NCBI GenBank assembly: GCA_963855995.1 | Contig: OY979717.1 | Span: forward strand, 65,667,855 to 65,731,854 | Length of the DNA: 64,000 bases | Origin: Muricea muricata | Lineage: Eukaryota; Cnidaria; Anthozoa; Malacalcyonacea; Plexauridae | Reading direction: 5' to 3' | Position numbers and translations under genes: made by a program | Part shown: positions 46,185 through 58,800 of the stretch, one piece after another | Numbering within the stretch: position 1 is the first letter of the stretch | Layout: each line of letters starts with the position of its first letter | Notes under the pieces: model-generated | Database searches by the model: none | What the model saw: the letters and a program-made list of their open reading frames with translations, nothing else | Told to the model about the DNA's origin: nothing

Positions 46185-47506
46185 TTAGTTATTAAGTGTA
46201 ATATTAGTACAATTATTAAAAATGTTGGATTTTTTGCGCCCTGTTCGCCTTTTCTTTTGTGCAAGAGGCATACCAATCTTGCGTGCCCGTTTTCTCAGCA
46301 GAGCCAGCATATCATTCCTGTAAATCATAATTTAAGATTTAGTAGACATAGCACAGTATATAGAAATTATTTTGTTTTTGGACATACTCGCAGTTGTTCA
46401 TTTGGTGGTCTTTTAGGCCACATTTCCAACAACACCCTAATTAAAAAAGAAGTCAATCTATTTATTGTTGTTGATTGTATTTGCACATTTCATACCAATA
46501 TACACTGTAACTCAATTCAACCTAATATTACCATACCTTTAACCTTCCCAAATGGCTGGTCAGCTTTTTGTATGGAAACAAATAAAAAGATCAATTTTTA
46601 ATTAAAAATTTACAATAATATAAAGATTAGCAAATCAGGAAATTCAAGAATGTGTTGGCAACCTAACCCTTATTACCATTTGGTATGTGCATTACAATAA
46701 TAGCCAATAGAAAAGAAAGTGCATAATTTTTACCATTTCCTCCTCCATAGTTTTCATCATCTACAAATAATAACAGATAACTAAGCAATGAACAAAAAGA
46801 TCCATTTTTACTTAAAAAATATACAATAATATAAAGATTAGCAAATCATGAAATTCAAGAATGTGTTGGTGACCTAACCCTAATTACCATTTGGTAAGTA
46901 CATCACAATAATAGTCAATAGAAAAGAAATTTTTACCATTTTCTCCTTCATAGTTTTCTTCATCTACAAGTTACAAAAAAATAATTGGAAATAAGATACA
47001 TGTATGCAAGTAATAAACAGACTGCAGATAACTACTTCAATGAAGTGAACAAAAGATCAATTTTCAATAAATAACCACCCATAATAATATAAAGATAAGA
47101 AAATCAAGAAATTCAAGAATATTTGACATGTGCATTACAATAATAGTCAATAGAAAAGAATTAGCGTATAATTTTTACCATTTCCTCCTTCATATTTTTC
47201 TTCATCTACAAATTACAAAAAAATACTTGGAAAATAAGATAGATGTATGCAAGTATTAATATAAACAGACTATAGTCAGTACAGATAACATAACTGTTTT
47301 ATAAAACTCAGATGATGAAATATACTGTATATGAAATACCTTCATTCATTTCGTCCTGTTTGTTTGCTAAAGGATAACAGATCGTAATAATATATTGACA
47401 TTTAATTTATTTGACAGGTATTTGTATGTAAGCACATTTGTAAAGGTTTCGTACATGTAAAAAATAAAAAAAATCTCACCTTTTTTCTCTCGTTTGCTAT
47501 CTGTCA
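46185..47506 (-). CDS. Zinc-knuckle protein encoded by 27-nt micro-exons (5' end missing)
   Basis: Five micro-exons of exactly 27 nt, each bounded by AG and GT on the minus strand, lie at 47506-47480, 47366-47340, 47205-47179, 46963-46937 and 46760-46734. A 49-nt exon (46436-46388, donor GTATGT) and a terminal exon (46317-46185) follow. All junctions keep phase 1 until the last one. The translation gives acidic nine-residue units (EEKYEGGN, DEENYEGEN, DDENYGGGN), a CCHC knuckle CWKCGLKDHQMNNC and a basic tail (RKRARKIGMPLAQKKRRTGR) before the stop. Nucleic-acid binding is likely from the knuckle. The last three micro-exons lie in tandem repeats of about 200-250 bp, so they arose by duplication. 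Upstream exon(s) with the start codon were not found. Confidence 0.65.
46578..47210. repeat. Three tandem copies carrying micro-exons
   Basis: Blocks at about 46578-46765, 46794-46970 and 47046-47212 share ATATAAAGATTAGCAAATCA, AAATTCAAGAATGTGTTGG, AATAGAAAAGAA and the micro-exon at their right ends. The spacing is about 200-250 bp. Confidence 0.8.
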
Positions 47507-48450
47507 CTAAAAAACCACACAATTTTCCGTTATTATTTTTTATTTGAGCAATAGAAAAAATATAAACCATAAACGATGCTGAGCTATCAGTGAGGGTCGG
47601 TAAAGACTATTATTTCAGCATGAAAAAAGTCGCGTCGTAACTCAGTTTTAATCAAAGCAAAAAATGTTATGAATAAGCTCCTTTTTTTCAAGACCTCTAG
47701 TTAATGCCAAACATATAGTACACTAAAACTCAAAACAGTCTTTAATTCAATATAAAATTTAAAAAAATACTTACAACACTTATCGGATCTTGATCGGATC
47801 TGATTTTTTTATTTTTCCCAATTTATTTTTCACAAAATCAGGGGGGGTGAAAATCGAGCCCACTATCCATTGAGCCCCTATTGGTCAGCGATCATCCGAA
47901 AAAAATAGGAAACAGTGACGCGTTTTACGTCACAATCCGCCATGTTTTCGATTACACTTTTTTGACCAAAAATATTAAGGAGTGCAGTCTCCAGATATAT
48001 AGTATAGCTCAGTGCTTACAACTCAATTTTACTTATGCGAACGCATATTAATTTTAGTTAGGCGGAAGTCAGCAAGTGTATAGTTCAATGCTAAATACTA
48101 CGTAATTCAGTTTAGGCAGACTCTGCATATTAATTTTAGTTAGGCGGAAGTCAGCAAAACATGATGTTTTGGCCAATCAGAACTCCTGAATATTGCGTAA
48201 AGTTAGGCAGACCCCCGCAAAGTTTAGGCAAACGTCATTTTGCCTAACTCGAGATCAGTTATGAAATCTGGACTGTCAATAAACGCCACAAAATTTATGC
48301 AAAGTTGTTTTGCCTTAACTAGAGGTCAGTGAGAGTAACTGGACCGCCAACAAATGTAAAATGTGTATTTCTGTATTATATCTAATTTTGGAGAGATAAC
48401 TATCGCTAGAATTTTTAATTGGTGAAATTTTGCGCGTGTCGCGTGCCTAA

Positions 48451-49611
48451 CTACCAGAGGACTTCACTCTGACAACAGGTCGACTGAAACTTAAAAGTGT
48501 TGAATTTCACAAGAATGTCACGGAGTCGGGGAGTATAGTTCCAAAAAGCAGCAAACAACAAGCAACACTGAAATCAAGCAATGCCTGCCTAGTTGTCAAT
48601 ACAGATAGACTTATTACAGCAAACCCACCTTACTTTTCTTTACTTATTCCTAATCCACATTCACCAAGACTGAGGTACTATAATGAAATCACCCCGATCC
48701 TTTACAATGAAACATCAGAAGAATTCGTGAGTGCAGAAAGATATCGACATTATGTAATTACTCAAAGGAGATGGAGATATGATACTAACAATTTGATTTC
48801 TGGATTCACATCTTTTACTGATAATATCAATGAGTCAGATGATCACAGTGGACTGAAGCAAAATGTTATTAGATATCAAAGCGTTCCTGGCAACCTCAAC
48901 AGTGGTGATGTACATCGTTGTGGTAACACCATTTCAACACTAGAGAAAAAAATCTCAGAAGGTGAGAAAATTAAAACTCAATTGGTGGAAGAAAGGAAAA
49001 CCTGTTATTCACTGGACATGAATGTTCTCCCTGGGGGAAACAACACACTACAGTTTATAGAGCAAAAGATTTCTGCTTTAACAGATTCAATACAAAAGTT
49101 GAAGCAACTATCTGGAAAGGCAAATGAAGTTTACAATGTACTATGCAGGAAGTTTGATAAGACATCTGCTGAGAAATCTGAACAAGGAAGAAAGAAACGA
49201 AGGAGAAAAGAACAAAACAAAAAGAAAAGACAAAAACGACAGAGGAACCTAGAGAAACATACCATAAACTTACTGTCAGTTATTTTAATTGAGCCTCCAA
49301 GCACTTTTTCATTAATGCAAGAACATTTTGAGCCATTTATAGCAAAAGACTCTTTAAATCATAGCAACTTGAATTTAGATATCTTAAAACCAAGATTTCA
49401 TCTCCAACCCATAAAACAACTTCTTGAAAAAGGGTGTGTTAGCAAAGATGTGGAGGAAAGCATGAAGTCTCTCATGTTAAGACTAGTTTCAAAAAAGGAA
49501 GAAAGAGCAAAAAAAATGGTGAAAAAAAGAAGAAAATTAGCAAGAGTAGCACTCAACCTACTTTGCCTTCTTACTTCAATAAGCCAGCTAGAGAGATACA
49601 TGCAAAGATGA
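48451..49611 (+). CDS. Transposon accessory protein, basic coiled coil (3' exon)
   Basis: The frame is open from 48451, beginning LPEDFTLTTGRLKLKSVEFH. It runs through NPPYFSLLIPNPHSPRLRYY and SAERYRHYVITQRRWRYD to the stop at 49611 (387 codons including the stop). The middle is heptad-like (STLEKKISEGEKIKTQLVEE, then NTLQFIEQKISALTDSIQKL), followed by a strongly basic stretch (KKRRRKEQNKKKRQKRQRNL), a likely nuclear-localisation and DNA-binding patch. It has no initiator near its start and is probably the continuation of the exon at 42077, with the nested insertions in between. Just past the stop, another frame reads DEYLSDQECSTDSSWCQD, suggesting a small C-terminal frameshift. Function unknown; it is the second gene of the 12-kb element. 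Confidence 0.6.
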   Translation, partial: LPEDFTLTTGRLKLKSVEFHKNVTESGSIVPKSSKQQATLKSSNACLVVNTDRLITANPPYFSLLIPNPHSPRLRYYNEITPILYNETSEEFVSAERYRHYVITQRRWRYDTNNLISGFTSFTDNINESDDHSGLKQNVIRYQSVPGNLNSGDVHRCGNTISTLEKKISEGEKIKTQLVEERKTCYSLDMNVLPGGNNTLQFIEQKISALTDSIQKLKQLSGKANEVYNVLCRKFDKTSAEKSEQGRKKRRRKEQNKKKRQKRQRNLEKHTINLLSVILIEPPSTFSLMQEHFEPFIAKDSLNHSNLNLDILKPRFHLQPIKQLLEKGCVSKDVEESMKSLMLRLVSKKEERAKKMVKKRRKLARVALNLLCLLTSISQLERYMQR

Positions 49612-50040
49612 ATATCTGAGTGACCAGGAATGCAGCACTGACTCATCATGGTGTCAGGACAGTAACAATGAATAGTGTACAAAAAATTAAAAAACCAGCA
49701 AAAGTTGACATTTGTGATTTATGAGAACATGTTATTACATAATAAAGTTTTTTATTGGATAAAGAAGAATTTATTGCATAATAAAGCATTTCTAGTTAGT
49801 GTTACCCACAGACAATTTCCTTTCTCCAAAAAATTCACAAGTTTTATGAAGAAAGAAATTTTTTCAGGTCCCTCCCCATTTATATTTGAAAGAATTGGAG
49901 GCCCCCCATTCTTCTTTCTGAAAAACTTCAGGTCCCCCCATTCTCACACCCATACCCCCCCCCCCCCCATCCCATAAATAATGAACGGTCCCTTAAACTT
50001 CAATACCCGGAGGAAGGTTGTGTCTTTTACGACAAGTTAA

Positions 50041-50475
50041 ATATGCCTTGCGTGCAAAATTTAAATGCTTAAAAGTAATTTTGACCTGGTAGATGTCGGG
50101 TGTTGTATTGCTGCACAAAATCTCAGAGAATGTGCTCTTGTCTAAGCCGTTCAAAACGTCGCACGGACTTCCATATCTTTAACAAAATTAGCTTTGTGCA
50201 TGTTTAATTTATGTATTTACGTAATTTGCACACATCTCCCAAGGGACATTTGATTAAAATTGGAACATTTCTACGGAAAAACGATTCTTATTAAAAAAAT
50301 ATACGTTCGTATAAAAAAATATACGAAATATACGTAAAATAGACGTTTTGAATTTGCTAAAACTCAATCAAATTTCTTGAGATTTGAACAGCAATAAAAC
50401 GCTTAACATATTTTCTATACCTACCAACTCAAAATAACTTTTAAGCATTTAATTTTCGCGCGCAAGCCATTTTTA
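50041..50475. mobile_element. Imperfect inverted-repeat element
   Basis: ATGCCTTGCGTGCAAAATTT at the left and AAATTAAATGCTTAAAAGTT-type words inverted at the right (AACTTTTAAGCATTTAATTT, then GCGCAAGCCAT) pair over about 90 bp. No ORF. Confidence 0.5.
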
Positions 50476-51340
50476 ATGTGTTTCAAAAACACGAACAATA
50501 ATTTTATTTATACTACACCGTAAGTACCCACGCAATGTTTATTGATAAAAACGTCATACCTCAAACCGCTTTGCGAGTTTGAGAGCTGTTTCAGAATTGT
50601 CTACTTTTTCTTGATAAACCCTGTAGTAATTAATTATAAAATCATTAGTTTCAGTACATCAAAAGATTATCCCATTTGCGATCTCGTACTGGTTTGTGGG
50701 ATTCAGTTTGGACAGTTTCCGCATCGTACTTATCACATCTCCCGGTAATGACACGTCAACTTGCATTTCTTTGCGAACCGAATTGCCGAAAACGCAGTAA
50801 ATAGTACATTCAAACACCCAGTATGCTGAAGGAAAACATTACACACTTTATTTACAGCGGTTTTTCCCATTTTTGTATAGATCTAAAGCTAAACCCCAAT
50901 AGCTAAATGAAATGCTGCATAACACCCAAAAATTATTCTGCACTATCGGTGATAGCTGAATAATTAAGAAGAGAAAAAACAACGACGACGGACAACGGTG
51001 ACCGTCTCTTAAAATTCAAAGCTATAATTTAAACAACAAATGTAAAGCGAAACAATTCCTTATGGTTTCCAGTCTACTCCTAAAGGCTTCTTTATCACAG
51101 TCACAAAATCTTGAATTCGTTTCAGATTCGTCCATAGCACTGCATGTTCTTGCCAAGCAAGCCCTGGTCCAGATTTCGTCTATTCATTTTGCCTGATTTC
51201 CGTTTTATTGCTTGACTCTCTATTTCCATAGGTTTCTTCCAAGCCTTTCGTTCATTATTCTACATTGCGAATTCATAGAAAAAATTAAAGAGAGAAAGAA
51301 CTTCATGTCATTATGAGGGAATATAATACTTATAGTATGC

Positions 51341-54300
51341 TTATCCGTTTAAACAGCGTAAACGTACCATAATCTCACATTTGTCACCACACTTTTCATG
51401 ATAAAGGAATTGATGTTTGGAACGCCAAAAAGGATCTTCAGCGCTGTAGTATTTTGGGGGGTTTTGACATTGAGGAAGTTCATTAAGGGCGATTGTCATG
51501 CCTCTGTTACTGTGAGCATCAATATGACAATGAAGGTACCACCATCCTGGGTTATCTGCCAGAAACTCAACCACCGCATAACCACCAGCAGGCACAATGA
51601 TGACGTCTTTACGAATTGTGTTTCTGTTCACCTCAATGCCGTCAGGTACTGTTCCATTCGTCCAGTGCGCGGGACCACAATCTTGGCCGGTCAAATCTGG
51701 ATTTACTTCCTCAATAGCGCCATTGTCATCATATTTGGGGTACGCAATCTTTGCCACAAAAAAAGAATGACCGTGTAAATGAGCTGGATGTGTTGCGAGG
51801 CTTCCACTGGAAAGCGACGAAAACACAAATCGCACTGTTCGAGGCTTAGATATCGGTAGAATTTTCCCCTGGCCAATATGAACGGCATGCGCACATGTTT
51901 TATTGCACGTGGTAATGTCTTGATACTTGCATTCGTTTTCAACAGCTTTGTTCTCGGTGTTAACGAAGGGAATATTGTTGGGTAGTTCATTTGAAAGGCC
52001 GTTCAATGCTGGACCCTTTTCTCCAAAACCAAAGTTGAAAAAACGCTCGATGACACGACGGTTATGTTTTGGAATTTGGGGCCACGGTGTCGGGTCAAGT
52101 AAACGAAGTTCCTTTACATTGTGACAAGTAGTGTTGGCTTGTGAAGGGTATTGTTCAAATGGACAGTTCAGTGCTGTGCATTTTTCCTCCTCACAACGAT
52201 AACGACCATCATAATGATCAACTAATACTGGTTCACCAGGAGCCTGTTCTTTATCAACATATTGAAGATACGCGTAGCCAACTTTAACAGGTGTTGTGTA
52301 ATCGTTGCATTGTACCGCCACAGTCTCGATTCGAATTGGGAAAGTCGTACCAGCTTTGAAGGTCTCGTAGGTTTCCAAAATGAAATCATAACGCTCAGCG
52401 ATATGAAAGATTAAAATGTCAGTTTCGAACTTTTCAGTAAGATAGCCGTCCGTAGACATTACATGTAACTTATGTCCGTCAATGGAGAAGCGCAGGACAT
52501 TGCTTGACATAATTCCAATGATTCGAAAACGATATTTCTTACCACTTTCCACAAAGAAAATTGGTTTTAAGTTATTTTCATCTAAATGGTCAGCCAACTT
52601 CACTCCATTTAATCTGAATAAATCCAAACGTGTACCGTAAAGACCGAACAATGGAACAAGCGGAAACATTGAACGGTCTGGCTCGCATATGGCATTCGCT
52701 GTGAAAGTAGCACTACTCGTCATTGACTCTTCAATATGATCTCGTATAGCAAACATCTTTTCCTGAGGGTTATCTACCACGTTTTTTAGCAGTCTTTTAC
52801 TTCTTATAGTGTTTCTGTCTCGCACGATTAAAGCACCAACGATGCCTTCATCTCTCTGGAAAAGCGTGTGAGAGTGATACCAATGTGTCCCAGGAGGATT
52901 GGCGCGAAATATATACCTAGAATTAGAATTTAAAACTTGTTGAGAAGTTTGAGAATTAATGCTGTTGTTAACACAACAATACCAATTAGAGCGAAACATT
53001 TTAGCCATTTATTCATTTTAACACGGTGTCGGCTGTAAAATGGTGTAGAAAATTACTGTAAAAGATGCTTGCTTATAAAAGCAATCGTTGCAAAGTCAAA
53101 ATTTACACATACTATTACTTCATATTGTATACACCTAATTCATTTAAGGTTGACATTGACAATAGTCAGATGTGCAATATGATCGATCGAGTGCCAAAAG
53201 AATGGTGATTCTTTACATGCGAATGTAAAAGATATCATTATATAGATACTACATTTATAATCCAGCAAGGCTGCTGATGTGTTGATCTTATTTAAAACTA
53301 TATTATTACCATCATTTTTTATGCTCATGCATATTGCACATTTGCCATTTGACTATTGTTGATATTATACCTCAAATTCAAATTGTCCAATCAAAATATC
53401 GTATTGCTACCACGTGATGAGGTGATTTTTCACTGTATCTCACTTTTAAAGTGAGATTCAGTAAATATCTCACGCTGTCATGGCAACGCTTGTACACGCA
53501 AGCACAGATTGGCAAGTTTTCGTAAACAAAAATGGCGGAATGTGCGAAAAGTTTGATGAACTTCACGAAGAATTATAAGTATTTTGGAGGACAAGGACGT
53601 TGAAAACACAAATATTTAAAAAATTAAAAGGAATTTTATGTACTTCTCGTTATAAAAATAAACAAAGAACTGGCTATTTTGTATTTTAGAGCATCATATT
53701 CACGAAGGTATGTTCAACTTGAAAAACTTAAAAGTTTATTCTTACGAAAGTTTTTGATTTTCGGTACAATATATCATTTATAGACCCTCCGCTCGGGGGA
53801 TTCAGTGAAATATTTCCTTCAGTGATGATATTTCCCGAGGGCAAAAGCCCTCGGAAAATATCATCACTGAAGGAAATATTTCACTGAATCCCCCGAGCGG
53901 AGGGTCTATAAATGATAAATATTATACCTCAAATTCAAATTGTCCAATCAAAATATGGTATTGCTACCACGTGATGAGGTGATTTTATAACAAACTTACT
54001 TGCAGGGAGGTTGGTTCGGGATTAACGCACCGAGGGGTCTGACAGCTGTTCGAACCTACCGAGCGAAGCGAGGTAGGTTCGGACAGCTGTCAGACCCCGA
54101 GGTGCGTTAATCCCGAACCAACCGAACCTGCAAGTAAGTTGGGTTTTTATCCCATACTAGACTTATCTTCTTGTGTTGTTTTCCGATTCTCGCCGAGTCG
54201 CCGATGTATTTTGTCAACATTTTCTCTTCTTAAACTTATTGGTCTCTTAATATTTCTTTATCAGGCTCTCTATTGTCTTTAGTTTACAATTTTCCGTTTC

Positions 54301-55805
54301 TTTTTGCTTGGTTTCTGTGACGTCTTTAGCCCAAAAATGTTCTTTAAAGTGTAGGTTTAATCATCAGCTAAATTTTGTTCGCCATTGTTGTTGAGCAGTT
54401 TGAGGCGGACGGCAGCGTAAGCAGCAAGCAGGTAAGTTCGGGTTTTTGTAACCAATCAGAAAGCCGGTTTTATCGATAAAGAGAAAAGCGGGTAAGTTCG
54501 GAAAAAGCAGGTTAGTTCGAAAAAAACTTACCTGCTGAGAACCAATCAGAAGCCCGCTTTCATGACACATATGGGATAACTCACTGAATCTCACTTTTAA
54601 AGTGAGATTCAGTAAATATCTCGCGCTGTCATGGCAACGCTTGTACACGCAAGCACAGATTGGCAAGTTTTCGTAAACAAAAATGGCGGAATGTGCGAAA
54701 AGTTTGATGAACTTCACGAAGAATTATAAAGTATTTTGGAGGACAAGGACGTTGAAAACACAAATATTTAAAAAACTAAAAGGAATTTTCTGTACTTCTC
54801 GTTATAAGAATAAACAAAGAACTGGCTATTTTGTATTTTAGAGCATCATATTCACGAAGGTATGTTCAACTTGAAAAACTTAAAAGTTTATTCTTACGGA
54901 AGTTTTTGATTTTCGGTATGATATATCATTTATAGACCCTCCGCTAGGGGGATTCAGTGAAGTATTTCCTTCAGTGATGATATTATCACTTAAATATCAT
55001 CACTTCAGGAAATATTTCACTGAATCCCCCTCGCTCCGGGTATATAAATGATAAATGTCAACCTTATTTGAATTAGCTGTATTCATATTGAAAAATTCAC
55101 AACTTCCTGTTAAACCCTACAACTTCCTTTTAAAATGTACCAACCAAATTAAATTGAGTAAATCAAATTCAGTCCTCTGGTAAGACTGCATTTGATTAAC
55201 TCAATCAATTTTGATTGGCACTTTTAAACAGGAAGTTTTGAGTTTTTTGCAGAATTGATCAAATGAATTCTTCAACGTCACCAAATGAACTGATCAGCAT
55301 TTTAGGAACGCTTCTGTTGGCACGGCTGTAATATCAATAGAATGATTTGTATTGTAATTAAATGCCTATAAACGAAATTTTGTCTAACTATTTACAGTAT
55401 TGATCGCATAGCAAAGATCCTTCTTGAGATATTTAGCCAACTTTGTTCAGTATGTAAATCACACAACTTATGACATCACAGTGCATGATAACTTTTCGAA
55501 AATCATCAGCAATTTGCAACGCGATTGGTATATTCTTCACAAAAGTGCAGACAACATGCCATTAATCGTAGTTTACACCCGTAGAGCACAGTCTTAGTTG
55601 TTTCTTTTTGTCACATGCTACAAAATTAATAATCTCAAAGATACTCATTATGCACCGTGATATCATAAGTTGTGTAATTTACATATCAAATAAAGTTGAG
55701 TATCTCGAGCAGTACCAAAAAGTAATACAGTAATTTTCAGCGATCTTTGCAATGCAATCAATAAATAGTGGTACAAAATTTCATCTCATATAGGAACTTT
55801 TAACT

Positions 55806-55870
<65 letters not shown>

Positions 55871-58800
55871 TTAAGCTTTACCATTTAAACATATAACAAC
55901 ATTTACATGAAACAAAACATACAAATAGGACAAAATGGTTGGGTAACGCAACAGCTTTCGCCATTAAAAATTAAAGCCAGAGCACAGTTCCAATTAAAGC
56001 CAGAGCACAGTTTTTCGAAGTTTTCTCTTCGAAAATATCAACTACATTACTGATTATTGAAACCATGCATTGTCCTTGGATTCCTAGTTCTTCAAGATTT
56101 TTAATAATTGTTAAAATATAAAAGGGTTTCACTATACGTTATTGACCTTGATGTATTTGGCAAAAACTAAAATCTAAAATCTGGTTGTTCATATCCTGGA
56201 TATTTTCCATTTTCCCTTACCTTGAAATACTAATTAAACTGCACCTTAAATACATGTATTGCAGATTTGTGGAACAAATCTATCTTTAATTTTCTAACAT
56301 GCATTGAAAACATTGATTGGCAATTTTGAGGGCAAAATCTTTGTAATGAAAATTTAATATCATGCACGCATATGTATTGAATTCGAAAATTGATCTACTT
56401 TGCGTGTACCAAGATCGTGAATCTCGATTGTTTATGCATGAGACCACTTTTACTCAGGTTAATTTCCTTCGAAAAATTCTCCGCTGGAAAGTTTCATTCG
56501 TTGTATAAAAATTTTAGTTCTGAAACGCTGACTCCCTTGTAGTTTTTCTTGCGCGCAATTTGCAGTGCAATTCAAAAATATAATGTTATTAGAATGTTGT
56601 TCACAACTTCACATTGTGCTTTGTTTATCTTATGCACCAAACCTGTAATTTTTAGAACTGAAAAAAAATAAAATAGAGACGACGACCATACTGTTCTATA
56701 AATATTGTAAAGTCTCCCGGTTGCTTCCGACTACAAGTGCTGTTTGCATGTTAGATATTCACCTGAGTGCAATTGCATTCCAAGTTGCGAGGAAAAAAAT
56801 GCAGTGTGTAATCACGCCTTAATGACAAAACCTAATAACCCCTGAGTGTCATTTTCAAAGAATGCCCTGTATCACAGACTATAACTTGATGAGTTGTCAC
56901 TGTACTGCCTATTTGAAGCATTACTGCTCGATCTATAAAGTAGATCAGCTCTTTTGTTTACTTTATAGAACAAGTGAACAAACTATTTATAAATGAGAGT
57001 TATCTAGATAGATGTGTATACTGACTACGTATACATGCACTATGTTTTAGAGCCAAATCACATGTTCTTGCAGTATTGACGTGTGAGTTACCCGGAGAAT
57101 GTGTAACCATAATTGTAAACAAGCTTGCGCTCTTTTCGGCATGTACAATTACTATGAAGTAGTTAATTTGCATCTTAAAACTTGGACATCAAGATTGCAA
57201 CATTCGATTACAATATTGCAATATTGCTCGAAAAAGAACATCGAGAATCGCCCTAAAGATCCCCATCTTGATGGACAGATGCATGTGCTCATAAATAAAC
57301 TTTCCCTTGTAGCATATTTAATATATACTAAAAATCTCCTTTTTTAAATTTCACAGCCAATGATAGATGCTTTCCAAGGAACTCCACATAACAATTCTAC
57401 TGTCTGGTTTTGATAGTCACAAGAAAAGACAAAAAAAAAAACAAGACCATGGACTTGTTTACTTAACAGCTGCACACGACAACTGATAAAAGCCACAGTA
57501 TTCTTGAACAAAAAAAATTTAAGACCTGTTCGAGTTAGAGACATTGGCCAACCTGAACAATTGAGCACAACATGAATAAATGAGTTGGCATTGCTTAGAA
57601 ATTTAAATATAATACACACCAAAGCCTAGTTTTCATTCAGTCGTAAATATCAAAGTGGCTGATCTGATGCAGTATGTACGTTTATCCACACTTTAATACG
57701 ACTAATTCAAATTAAACACAGGCCACAAGAGAAAAGGTAGATCCAAAGTACATCCCATTGTCAAGAATGACTTTGTGCTGATAATTATTATTAGATCAGT
57801 TCCTATGTATATTTAATGTATTCAGTAGCATATAGCACTTTGTAATTGGGGGCAGAGGCCTGCATATTCCTGTGTATGTTTTTACAGACCACCAAAACAA
57901 TTCATTCCAAATCAAATGTGCTCCTCCTCTCACTATTATCAAGTGAAATACAATACTGTATGTTGTGAAGTTCATACATATAGTTTCATGAAATTAAAAA
58001 TTTATTTTCTAAGTCACATAATGCTATGGTCACTCACTCCTAAATACAGGTCCCAGAATCAATACTTTTAGCGGTGTTAGTAAAGAACAAATCCAATATA
58101 AAAATTTAGAGCATTAGTTTGCTTGCAGTATTAACTAAACTAAAAGCTTGTTTCATTTCTAATTTTTAGCCATGTGACAGGTTGGTTCTTAAGTTCGGCA
58201 AAAAAAATATTTTTGCTAAGAAATGATTTAGCATCATGCATAATCTTATATTCATAGCTATATTCATTTGTATCATATTTCTATTAATTATGCCCCAAAC
58301 ATATCTCTCTTTCTAAAGTAATTACAGAGCCCCCCCCCGCGAAAAATCATACTAAATTGCGTAAGTAAGATGGGAGAAACCCCGTTGTTAACGCTACACT
58401 ATATAGTTGTATCGTGTATATCTGCACCTGAATGTTGCATTGGGTACAGTAGGCCACTGAGTTATCATACCAACGCCATCCATCCATGCGGTGTTCCATT
58501 GATGCATCCCGTGCCAATGCATTGAAAGATTGGCGTTAGCTGGGTGCTCCATGTCAACGATTTCATTGTAAACATCAACAACCACCAATGCATTGTGGTT
58601 TACAATAATAGTCGGCCCAATTCTTCCTCCATTCACACTGAAAAGTTGGGCTTCGTCAATAGCTCCATCGTCAAATTTGTTTTTCGTGACTGTAAGGTTA
58701 ATAAAACAGTCCATCTCCGTGCATTCACACACGCCGGGATTAAACTCAGTTTCTGCAGTGCACTCCAAATAAGGACGATTAAGGTTGGAGTTATGCGCCG

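Larger units (their letters stand above)
43577..48014. mobile_element. P-type element nested in the 12-kb transposon
   Basis: The left end CACTGAGCTATACTATATAT and its inverse at the right (to 48014) begin inverted repeats of about 170 bp. The 8-bp target duplication CTTACAAC is perfect (43569-43576 and 48015-48022). The arms share the motif TGACGTAAAACGCGTCA with the element at 2202. It contains a decayed THAP gene (plus), two miniature elements (45439-45689 and 45788-46048) and a spliced minus-strand gene with micro-exons (46185-47506). No P transposase core was seen. Confidence 0.88.
37911..49992. mobile_element. 12-kb two-gene DDE-like transposon, superfamily unassigned
   Basis: The left end GGGACCGTTCATTATTTAT (from 37911) and its exact inverse (ending 49992) bound the element, and TTA flanks both sides. 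C/G-rich tracts and repeated CTTCAGGTCCCC words lie next to both ends. Inside are two divergent genes (41920-38104 minus and 42077-49611 plus) with a short shared upstream region. It has been enlarged by a P-type element (43577-48014). A 261-bp element with related ends and the same TTA flank lies at 45788-46048. The 3-bp TTA duplication recalls PIF/Harbinger, but the large protein does not look like that transposase. Confidence 0.75.

Noticed and set aside
46578-47210. Possible CRISPR-like direct repeats
   Set aside because: The units are long (over 150 bp), diverged and eukaryotic, and they carry splice-bounded micro-exons. There is no short repeat-spacer pattern anywhere in the window.
53140-54717. 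Repeated ORF MKFIKLFAHSAIFVYENLPI on minus
   Set aside because: It lies inside a duplicated non-coding repeat in the laccase intron; no domain is seen and the frame diverges between copies.
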